A program made the translations under genes and the position numbers. Positions 1 through 5,704 of a DNA stretch of 5,704 nt are shown piece by piece. Each line of letters begins with the position of its first letter. Within the stretch, counting starts at the first letter, position 1. The DNA comes from Clostridia bacterium (GTDB taxonomy: Bacteria > Bacillota > Clostridia > Christensenellales > DTU072), in contig JAQVQU010000084.1 of the NCBI GenBank assembly GCA_028701415.1, forward strand, positions 1 through 5,704. The letters are read 5' to 3'. The notes under the pieces were generated by a model that searched no databases, was not told where the DNA came from, and saw nothing but the letters and a program-made list of their open reading frames with translations.

Positions 1-3000
1 CAGGATTACCAGGAATACCTTTACTTAAGGAAAATGTGACATTTGACAATCTCAATGAAGGGTTAAAGGTTGCTAATGTGCATTATGAAGATAGCTACAT
101 CCCTTCATTTGATACTACTATTAATGTTAATGTAATCCGAAGGGTGCTAAATGTTGAAATTTCTAATTATCCTGAAATGGATTATATATTAAGAGAAATT
201 TTTAATCCAGAGGGTTTGGAACTAGTTGTCAACTATGAGTATTTTGGTAGTTCCACAACTTTAAGATATGAGGATGATGATTTTGCTTTAAAAGGATGGT
301 CTTTTGAATGTGAATGGTTTGACGAAAATAACAGATTTACAAAAACGGATGGGGAAATGGTTTCTGGTAATCCGATTAACATTGTTGTGTACATAAAAAA
401 TCCTGGGCTTGAAACATCATTCCCGCTCGATATTACTGTTACAAATGATTTTGTAGACTTTTCGCCCAATCCATTTTTCAAGAAAGTTGTTGATGGGGGC
501 ATTGAATATTTTCAGCCTGTAGAGAACTTAGGATCTGTTCTTCCGGGGAAGGAAATAGATTATGGAACTTATTACATAGAAGTAGTTTATGAGTCCGAAA
601 CTGTCCTTAGGGAGATTACTAAGGAAATGGTGTCAGACCCAGATATTAACAACACTATATTGTCGACTAGAATGGTTACGGTCTATTATCCTATGGTTCC
701 ACCAATTGGAGAGGAAGGGAGCACGCCTTCAAGGACCACCACGGTTGAAGTACTTGAAGCTTCTATAATCGGAATCCAAATAGTAAACCTTCCTATAAAA
801 ACAGATTATTATGTGGTTCCAGGTGGTTCTGTTCCTTTAGATCCTTCAGGAATACTTCTCCATATTCTTTACGATAACGACACTAGAAAAACTATTGATA
901 CACAGCAGGCTATGGAAGATGATGAATTATTGTTTGCTGGTTTTAATTCTGGAGATGTGGGTGTGCAGGAAATAACTGTTACATACTTCGATGAATATGC
1001 TACTAGATGGGAAACAACATTTGAAGTAACGGTTTCAGCTGCCGCACTAACTTCTATAATTTGGGAAGGAATGGAGTCAGATGTTAAATGGTATGATTAT
1101 GGGGGACAAAAAGTTCCTTCAACCACAAAGAGAGAGGGTGAAGAAATCCAACCATATTCATTAAATACCAGTGCCCTAACAGAAGGTGAAATTGAGTATT
1201 ATAGTCGAGATTTCTTAAGTCTTTTGGTTGTTAGAACTTTCTCGGACGGAACTTCAGATACTATAACATATGAAGACCTAGTAATGGATTTAGACGTTGC
1301 TGATTATAATAAGGATAGCAGCATTACTCAGTATTCTCGCTTAAATTACAGATACTCTTCTTCGCAAGACATATATTTGTCTTTTGTGGTTTTCATGCTC
1401 AAGAGTGTGTTAACTGAGATATATATCACTGAAGATAGCCCCGAATTAGTCGCAGTACAAGGGGCGGATATTGACCTAAGAGGGGTCAAGCTAGGTTTAA
1501 AATTTCAAACTGGAGAACAAATTGAGGCGGAACCTAAGTTTATCCCTATGATTCAAAGCTTAATTCAAATATCTGGTGAGAATCCAAACGGTTATGATAA
1601 GACAAATAGAACTGTAGGAGAAAGAACCGTTACCATTAGATATACTTTTGATGGAGTAACGAAAACTTCAGAGGTTCAGGTAAATATTACAGAGAAAAAG
1701 CTTATTAGGATTGAACTAAGCGAAATTCCAAAACAATTTTATATCGAGGGAGAAGATTTCGATAATCAAACGGGCTCAATAACTGCTTTTTACAACAATG
1801 GTGAGACCGAACTAAGAGATTTCTCTGAGGCGGTTCTTGATTCAGAAGGTCTTTTCAAGATTTCCACAGAAAATTTTGATAATAGTGAATTTTCTGGATA
1901 TGATAAAGTACAAAGAATTCTTGTATATTATGCTTCAGATATTCAATATGATGACCTACAGTCTCTAGGTTTTAATATTGTAATGAGAAACAGGAAAGAG
2001 GTAGAAGCAAGGTTTAGTTCCCAGAATATATATACTTTCACATATGGGAACACTATTGCTCCTTTGGTGGAACTGTGGGGATTCGATGCTTATTCCAGTT
2101 CAGTTAGGGATAGAAAGTATTTGAATAGTGATTTTAAAGTTGAGTATATAGAAGAGAATGTATGGTTAAGCCAAGCTATGAGCCCATTGATTGATTACAC
2201 TATTCTTCCCACTCGCGCTGGAACTTACTATATAGTTGTTACTTTCGATGGGGGAGAGGCTAATGATTATAGTGGAGATGCTATTCATAATAAATATCAA
2301 AACACTGAGAAGAGATTGGTAATAAACAAAAAGAGTCTTTATTTCTCATTTTATCCCGGGCAGAAGAAAATTTATGGGACAGAGAATCCAGACATTCTGC
2401 TGATCATGAAGGGTATTAAATCAAATGCAATCTTGGATAATCCACTTACACTATTCGCTTACGAGGATGATTTTTCTCATGAAAATTTCAACGAGTCCTC
2501 CGAGCTATACCCTAGTATTTGTTATCTATCTGACAAAAATGGTCAAAAATTTATTGATCCCTCTACGGGGGCGCCAATTCAACTTAATATGTTTGATTTC
2601 AGAATTTCTCGAACTGGAGGGGAGACTTTATCTGAGGGCTCCACTGCTGGAACATATAGCATTAGTTTTACCGCTAATAAAATAATTAGCAATAATTATT
2701 ACATTATTTTCGAGGATTCAGTTTTTACTGTTGAGAAAAGAAAGGTGGTAGTATCTCCTCTGTCTGTAAGTTATATTTACGGTGACCCTATGCCAATTAT
2801 AAGCTTTCAAACAGAAAAAGTAACTTTGCCCGAGCCAATATTTGATAGTGGCCTATATGGAGCAGATACCCTATCTGGACAACTTAATAGAGAAAACCCA
2901 GATGTTTCTGATGTAGGAAGTTACCTTATAACAAGGGGTAATTTAGGTTTTTCAAATTTAAATTATGAGGTTATTTTCTCAAACACAGCTCAATCTATTG

Positions 3001-5704
3001 ACCCAAAATACGTAACCATCCTCGCAAAGAATATTTACGTTAGAGCGGATAGTAGTGTTAAAGTATACGGCGACTTATTTTTAGAGCCTACCGTCCAATA
3101 CTTTAAGGATTCTCTTTGTACAATAACTAATGGTGCTTTTGCGTTAGGAGATGGTCCAAGCGACCTAGGCGCATTATCTTTTGAATATAGTGTTGACTAT
3201 CTAAGCCCTGTTGGAAAATATGATGTAATGCCCGTTATCACCCCTGATTTGGAAAGTAGCTCTAACTATAACGTTATTTGTTCTAATGGGATTGTGGTTG
3301 TGGAAAAAAGAGCTGTGCTTGTATCTCCTGTTAATATTCAGAAGATATTTGGACAGACGGATCCATCAACCTTATCCTATACTACTTCCTCTGTCCCTGA
3401 AATATCCTCTTCTGGTATGGTTGTTTTGAGAGACGAATACGGTATTCCTAGATTTGAAGGGGGGATACCCGTAACTGAACATTTAATTGGCTCCCTGCAA
3501 AGAGATTTGGGAGAGGATGTAGGGACTTATTCTATTAGGATTGGTGATTTGATACAGGAAAATACAAACTACTCCATTACATATGTTCCTGCTAGCTTAA
3601 CAATTTTAAAGAAGGATTTATTTGTATCAGTTAATCCCTCGAGTCTAACTAAGACATATGATGGGAGAAAGCCTTCTATCCTGAAGACTGATTTAAGCAT
3701 TTTAGAGTATGTTAGTGGGCAATATTCGACCTATTCAAATAGTGCAGCGGTTCTTCCTTTCATAGAAGTTACTTGTCCTTATTCCCTTAAGAATGTGGGG
3801 GAATATACCGTTGAGATGTCAAATATTAACTCCAACTATAATATATCCTTGAATGATACTTATATTTTTACAATTTTACCCAGAACTGTGAGAATTCAAT
3901 ATGTTGATTTGCCTGCAAATCAACAATATAAGGCTGCACCATATATAATATCTTCTACAATAAATCTTGAAGATTTGCAACTTCAATATAATGAGGATGG
4001 TACTGTAAAAACCGATCAAAACAATCAGCCCATATATGATAATGTTAGCGTTTATTTAACATTGTCCTCTGTAACTAACGCTGGAACATATTCAACTAGA
4101 GTGGACAGCATTTCTGATCCTTTGAATTACTATCTCCCAACTGAAAATAATCCAACGATTCAATTCTCAGTTTTGCCAAGAACAATTGAAGTATCCATAA
4201 ACGTTAATTCCCCAGATGGATTAACTTACCAAAAAGAATATGATGGTATTTCCGCCGGATTTTCTCCCTCAGACTATTCCTTAGATAATTTGATACCCGA
4301 CTATTTAGATCCACTCCCGTTATTTGAGATGGGGGCACAGGTAACGCAAGGAGACCAGCCTTCAGATGTAAGGTTTGATTCAAATGGAAATGTTATTAGC
4401 TATAATGTAGTAATATTGGAAAATTCCGATGACAGTAACTTTATATATCAATTATCCAAACCATATATGTATCGAATTACTCCAAAAGCAGCTAGGATAA
4501 GTATTATTGAAAACTATTTGACTAAGTCGTATGATGGAAATCTTCCAACAATTACATCAGGTATGTATTCGTTTGTGGAGAGTGAGAACATTGACAAGGA
4601 TGACATTGTATTTACCTTTTCGAGAATTACTGGAAATGACGGAAGGACAAATAGGGATGCTGGGGAATATGGTATTTCGGTTAGTTCTCTAGACAGGAAT
4701 TATACTGTATCATTAGCCCAGAATTACTTTTACACAATTAACAAGAAAAATGTAAATATTATTATCTCTGCTTCCGCTCGGGAGAGGCAGTATAACGGAG
4801 AAGATGCCGGATTTTTACCATCTTCTATATCAGTATCTGTTGGAACTGCAACCATACCTAAAGTTAGAAATTATTATAATGATGGCTCCTATAATGATTT
4901 TATGTCCAAACTTGGAGAGATTACTTCATCTGCGAATGACTTAAGAATCGCCATTGACAAAATTATTATAGATGCTGATTCAGTTCCATTTACTAGGACA
5001 AATATTGCTTCAGCCCAAACTAATTATGCCACTGCTAACAATTGGATTTCTTTATATGGGAGTATTTTAGAGTCTGAAAGTTTATCTACTATAACCTCAG
5101 CATATATAGGCATCAATGATAAGCTTAATGCCACTTTAGTTGCTCTTAATTCGGGAAATCTAGATCTTGCACAGGGAAACCTTGACCTTACAAAAGGTTA
5201 TATGCAGATGGCTTATGCGAAAATTACCTATGAAAACACATATTTGGCTTTTGAATTCGGGACAGAGGGCACAACTGATACTTCAAATGCAGGTGTTTAT
5301 CCTTATATATTTACTAGCAACGATTACAACGTGGAGTTTGTTCTCGCTTATGCTCCAGAAAACAGAATCATTACTATTAATCCTAAAATATTGCTGGTGA
5401 CCATAAATGATATTCATGTGAGATATGGAAATGCTAAGTTAGAAACAGAGTATCAAACTTATATCGACTATTCCTATTATATGTTGAGCGGGGGCTATTC
5501 TCTTAAAGATCCACAAACTAATCAAATAGTTACTTTGGCTAGTATAGTAGGATTCCCACGTCCAGTGGAAGATTTAGAAAAGATTTCCCCTGTTGGAAGA
5601 TACCAAATGTTTATTGAACATCCTACGACCCTTGAAAAGTACATTTCTGAAAGCACTGGAAATTATACACTAGTTACCTCCTCTCAATCATACTTTTATA
5701 TAGA
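1..5704 (+). CDS. Giant modular surface protein (Big_3-like plus MBG/YDG modules), internal fragment
   Basis: One frame, with complete codons from base 3 to base 5702, is open for about 1,900 codons. Neither a start codon nor a stop codon for the gene can be assigned, so the true protein is longer. Translation shows an acidic, beta-strand-like sequence rich in Thr, Ser, Asn, Tyr, Asp and Glu, with only five cysteines (103, 840, 1039, 1093, 1258). Residues 1-664 hold Ig-like modules of Big_3 character; residues 665-1900 hold eleven MBG/YDG-type modules. In known families such tandem arrays are stalks or binding arms of secreted or wall-attached bacterial proteins, so the likely role is adhesion or cell-surface interaction outside the cell. 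No catalytic motif, transmembrane segment, signal peptide or sorting signal is visible, as expected for an internal piece. Coding status is near certain; the adhesin role is inferred from module type only. A large S-layer-like or secreted matrix protein is an alternative. Confidence 0.93.
147..443 (+). other. Big_3-like Ig module 1 (residues about 49-147)
   Basis: This segment has the Big_3 layout: an opening strand (LNVEISNYP, 49-57), then a short turn into EGLELVVNYEYFG (70-82), which matches the family's 'Gl.l.v.Y.dG' core, and later paired strands NIVVYIKN (126-133) and FPLDITVT (140-147). Residues 1-48 look like the tail of a preceding Ig-like module ending in strand TTINVNVI (38-45). 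It contains C103, the only cysteine of the first 839 residues. The fold call rests on pattern recognition, not a profile search. Confidence 0.6.
444..758 (+). other. Diverged Ig-like segment with short Pro/Ser/Thr linker (residues about 148-252)
   Basis: I do not recognise a named family here. The strands GTYYIEVVYES (188-198) and RMVTVYYP (223-230) suggest a beta-sandwich, and the length suits one Ig-like module. It is followed by a proline, serine and threonine rich stretch (residues 230-247, PMVPPIGEEGSTPSRTTT) that probably acts as a flexible linker before the next module. G-T-Y at 188-190 resembles the G-x-Y motif of the later MBG modules, but no Y-G or Y-D-G motif precedes it. Confidence 0.4.
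759..1037 (+). other. Big_3-like Ig module 2 (residues about 253-345)
   Basis: This is the clearest Big_3-like unit of the N-terminal half. It opens with strand IGIQIVNLPIK (256-266). The Y-x(3)-G region follows (YYVVPGGSVPLD, 269-280), then GILLHILYDN (283-292), the 'G-hydrophobic-Y-D' core strand. It closes with GVQEITVTYFD (320-330) and TTFEVTVSA (338-346), the typical paired final strands. Big_3 modules are usually structural spacers or binding units in extracellular proteins of Gram-positive bacteria. Confidence 0.65.
1038..1406 (+). other. Unassigned beta-rich segment between Big_3-like modules (residues about 346-468)
   Basis: No family is recognisable. The segment is longer than its neighbours (about 120 residues). 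It has aromatic-rich patches around W354 and W363 (WEGMESDVKWYDYGG) and a long hydrophobic strand near 459-470 (LSFVVFMLKSVL). That strand is too short and too interrupted to be a convincing membrane helix, and its position between Ig-like modules favours a buried beta strand. A strand SLLVVRTFSDGTSDT (406-420) resembles the core strand of Big_3 modules, so this may be a heavily diverged or expanded copy. Confidence 0.35.
1407..1697 (+). other. Big_3-like Ig module 3 (residues about 469-565)
   Basis: The unit starts with LTEIYITEDSPELVAVQGAD (470-489), where 'Q-G-A-D-I-D-L' takes the place of the usual Y-x-x-G-E-x-L-D element. GVKLGLKFQTGEQIE (494-508) follows as the core strand with a turn glycine. 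It ends with VGERTVTIRYTFDG (538-551) and SEVQVNITEK (555-564), the paired closing strands expected of Big_3. The next module begins directly after the basic KK at 564-565. Confidence 0.6.
1698..1994 (+). other. Big_3-like Ig module 4 (residues about 566-664)
   Basis: The opening strand LIRIELSEIP (567-576) leads to KQFYIEGEDFD (577-587), close to the family's P-x-x-x-Y-x-x-G-E-x-x-D signature. SITAFYNNGETE (592-603) is the core strand and turn. The closing strands are VQRILVYYAS (636-645) and GFNIVMRNR (656-664). It is the last Ig-like unit before the architecture switches to MBG modules. Confidence 0.6.
1995..2333 (+). repeat. MBG module A, Y-G type (residues 665-777)
   Basis: This is the first module of the array. 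The opening strand EVEARFSS (666-673) is followed by FTYGNTIAP (679-687), with the Y-G at 681-682. The late motif AGTYYIVV lies at 739-746, and the closing strand RLVINKK (771-777) hands over to module B. About 20 residues separate the G-x-Y strand from the closing strand, and N-D-Y (755-757) replaces the usual N-Y. The boundary with the preceding Big_3-like module (NRK, 663-665) is approximate. Confidence 0.7.
2334..2741 (+). repeat. MBG module B, Y-G type, enlarged (residues 778-913)
   Basis: The Y-G motif (KKIYGTENPD, 788-797), the AGTYSISF motif (882-889), NNYYIIF (897-903) and the closing FTVEKR (908-913) are all present. The module is about 136 residues long, roughly 35-45 more than modules C and F. 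The extra length lies between the first strands and the G-x-Y motif, around residues 810-875, and includes C840 and a D-K-N-G-Q turn at 844-848. Confidence 0.75.
2742..3008 (+). repeat. MBG module C, canonical MBG_2-like (residues 914-1002)
   Basis: This is the textbook copy of the array: strand KVVVSPLS (914-921), YGDPMP (926-931), then G-L-Y-G-A-D-T-L-S-G-Q-L (950-961), which closely follows the family pattern 'GL..gD.lsG.l.r'. DVGSYLITRGNL (970-981) and LNYEVIF (986-992) follow, and it ends at SIDPK (998-1002). It is the strongest support for calling the array MBG. Confidence 0.85.
3009..3311 (+). repeat. MBG module D, Y-G type with two cysteines (residues 1003-1103)
   Basis: YVTILAKNIYVRAD opens the module and VYGDLFLEP (1021-1029) carries the Y-G-D. 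PVGKYDVMP (1069-1077) and SNYNVI (1087-1092) are the late motifs, and IVVVEKR (1097-1103) closes it. It holds C1039 and C1093, the only two cysteines that share a module in the window. Confidence 0.75.
3312..3614 (+). repeat. MBG module E, F-G variant of the Y-G type (residues 1104-1204)
   Basis: AVLVSPVNIQKIFGQTDPS (1104-1122) matches the opening of module C, with the tyrosine of Y-G replaced by F1116. L-I-G-S-L-Q-R (1161-1167) corresponds to the 'lsG.l.R' element. DVGTYSIRIGDL (1172-1183), TNYSITY (1188-1194) and the closing LTILKK (1199-1204) complete the set. It is the last Y-G type copy before the array switches to Y-D-G copies. Confidence 0.8.
3615..3884 (+). repeat. YDG module F (residues 1205-1294)
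   Basis: This is the first copy of Y-D-G type: DLFVSVNPSS opens it, and KTYDGRKPS (1217-1225) carries the diagnostic K-x-Y-D-G. NVGEYTVEMSNI (1264-1275), SNYNISL (1277-1283) and the closing IFTILPR (1288-1294) follow. C1258 lies just before the G-x-Y strand. At about 90 residues it is a compact copy. Confidence 0.8.
3885..4181 (+). repeat. YDG-derived module G with lost YDG motif (residues 1295-1393)
   Basis: The module sits in register: opening strand VRIQYVDLP (1296-1304), late motif NAGTYSTRV (1359-1367), LNYYLP (1375-1380), closing IQFSVLPRT (1386-1394). At the expected Y-D-G site it reads QQYKAAP (1307-1313), so Asp and Gly are replaced by Lys and Ala. The closing L-P-R-T matches the close of module F, suggesting F and G are sister copies. 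Confidence 0.7.
4182..4487 (+). repeat. YDG module H lacking the G-x-Y motif (residues 1394-1495)
   Basis: A clear KEYDGISAGF (1411-1420) follows opening strand TIEVSINVN. The module then departs from the pattern: where (V/A)-G-x-Y is expected there is N-V-I-S-Y-N-V-V-I-L (1463-1472), with S-Y but no glycine. S-N-F (1478-1480) stands in place of N-Y. It closes with YMYRITPKA (1488-1496). The long loop around 1421-1460 is rich in Asp, Pro and Leu. Confidence 0.7.
4488..4748 (+). repeat. YDG module I, compact canonical copy (residues 1496-1582)
   Basis: Opening strand ARISIIENY (1497-1505), KSYDGNLPTI (1508-1517), then RDAGEYGISVSSL (1551-1563), RNYTVSL (1565-1571) and closing YFYTINKK (1575-1582). 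All motifs are present and, at 87 residues, it is the shortest copy of the array. This is the best Y-D-G type example in the window. Confidence 0.82.
4749..5387 (+). repeat. YDG module J, split by a helical insert (residues 1583-1795)
   Basis: The module's start is normal: NVNIIISASA (1583-1592), then RQYNGEDAGF (1595-1604) with Y-N-G in place of Y-D-G. Its end is also normal: SNAGVYPYIF (1761-1770), NDYNVEFV (1773-1780) and closing RIITINPK (1788-1795). Between them lie about 160 residues instead of the usual 40-60, making the module about 213 residues long, double any typical neighbour. Since both flanking parts are intact and in frame, this is an insertion into one module rather than two modules. 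Confidence 0.75.
4878..5246 (+). other. Predicted alpha-helical insert within module J (residues about 1626-1748)
   Basis: In an otherwise beta-type protein, this stretch has helix character: it is rich in Ala, Leu, Ile, Lys, Asn and Gln with hydrophobics spaced three to four apart. Between residues 1620 and 1766 there is only one proline (P1662), whereas the MBG modules carry prolines throughout. By eye there are about four helices: near 1630-1657, 1663-1690, 1693-1716 and 1720-1742, separated by short Asp/Ser/Gly turns, which would make a small helical bundle projecting from the module. I recognise no family; there is a loose resemblance to helical-bundle modules of Gram-positive surface proteins (FIVAR-like), but I would not assign it. 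Helicity is inferred from composition, not computed. Confidence 0.55.
5388..5702 (+). repeat. MBG module K, Y-G type, cut by the window end (residues 1796-1900)
   Basis: ILLVTINDIHVRYGNAKLE (1796-1814) opens the module with Y-G at 1808-1809, so the array returns to the Y-G type after five Y-D-G type copies. SPVGRYQMFIEH (1862-1873) and GNYTLV (1886-1891) are the late motifs, and SYFYI (1896-1900) is the start of the closing strand where the window stops. The P-V-G-(K/R)-Y form is shared only with module D. The open frame continues past the end, so more modules or the C-terminal anchor should follow. Confidence 0.75.

Larger units (their letters stand above)
1995..5702 (+). repeat. Tandem array of eleven MBG/YDG-type modules (A-K), coding for protein repeats
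   Basis: From residue 665 to the window end the protein is a string of modules sharing an ordered motif set: a first strand after a basic or Pro-Arg/Pro-Lys linker, Y-G or Y-D-G about 10-20 residues later, (V/A)-G-x-Y towards the end, N-Y about 10-17 residues after that, and a closing strand ending in I-x-K-K, V-E-K-R, L-P-R-T or I-N-P-K. Y-G/Y-D-G positions are 681, 791, 926, 1022, 1116 (F-G), 1219, 1309 (Y-K), 1413, 1510, 1597 (Y-N-G) and 1808. Typical length is 86-112 residues, with two longer copies (B and J). The copies match only at motif level, so the DNA shows no long identical repeats. The families are known from large bacterial surface and secreted proteins; no specific ligand can be deduced. 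Confidence 0.85.

Noticed and set aside
233..502. Open frame of 89 codons on the minus strand
   Set aside because: It lies entirely antisense to the giant gene's frame, has no recognisable domain, and its serine-rich translation is what the complement of this coding sequence would give.
1377..1412. Possible transmembrane segment (LSFVVFMLKSVL, residues 459-470)
   Set aside because: The hydrophobic stretch is only about 12 residues, is broken by a lysine and flanked by beta-type sequence on both sides; a buried strand is more likely.
2425..2685. Open frame of 86 codons on the plus strand, another frame
   Set aside because: It overlaps MBG module B completely; the module frame carries clear conserved motifs (Y-G, A-G-T-Y, N-Y-Y) while this one has none.
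2681..2700. Perfect 8-bp inverted repeat (AATAATTA / TAATTATT) around a GCAA loop
   Set aside because: The stem is all A-T, lies in mid-gene and encodes an ordinary I-S-N-N-Y stretch of module B. It lacks the GC-rich stem and following T-run of a terminator, so chance in AT-rich DNA is the better explanation.
3459..3464. Run of six G, with several runs of five G elsewhere (496, 1101, 2250, 2567, 4331, 5490), considered as phase-variation slippage tracts
   Set aside because: Runs of five or six are too short to be convincing slippage tracts; they mostly encode glycine turns, and the frame is intact through all of them.
3903..3956. Possible frameshift or pseudogene signal in module G, where Y-D-G is missing
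   Set aside because: The frame continues cleanly with the downstream motifs A-G-T-Y and N-Y-Y in register, so this is substitution, not a frameshift.
5167..5400. Open frame of 77 codons on the plus strand, another frame
   Set aside because: It overlaps the end of module J, whose frame has intact motifs. The alternative product is leucine-rich with no domain and looks like a shadow.

Overview
The whole 5.7 kb window lies inside one very large protein-coding gene on the + strand. One reading frame (complete codons at bases 3 to 5702) runs through about 1,900 codons without a stop. Both its start and its end lie outside the window. Residue numbers used here count from the first complete codon, so residue n occupies bases 3n to 3n+2. 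There is no intergenic DNA, RNA gene, promoter, terminator, mobile element or CRISPR array that I can support.

The protein reads as a modular, beta-rich, secreted or surface-exposed protein of the bacterial adhesin / giant surface protein kind. It has two blocks. Residues about 1-664 are Ig-like modules of about 90-125 residues. At least four resemble bacterial Ig-like group 3 (Big_3) folds, and two positions between them are too diverged to name. Residues about 665-1900 are eleven consecutive modules of the MBG / YDG family. Each has a Y-G or Y-D-G motif near its start, a (V/A)-G-x-Y motif late, an N-Y near the end, and a closing strand running into a basic or Pro-Arg/Pro-Lys linker that begins the next module. 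The first five MBG modules are Y-G type, the next five are Y-D-G type or derivatives, and the last, cut by the window end, is Y-G type again. The tenth module carries a roughly 120-residue insert that looks alpha-helical, the main structural surprise here.

The DNA is AT-rich, arginine is mostly AGA/AGG, and all eight tryptophans are TGG with no in-frame TGA. This fits an AT-rich bacterium using the standard bacterial code. The module types suggest Bacillota (for example an uncultured gut clostridium or bacillus-like lineage), but this is inference; other phyla carry the same modules. The signal peptide and the cell-wall or membrane anchor, which would settle location and lineage, are not in the window. 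No ligand, enzymatic activity or partner can be read from the sequence.
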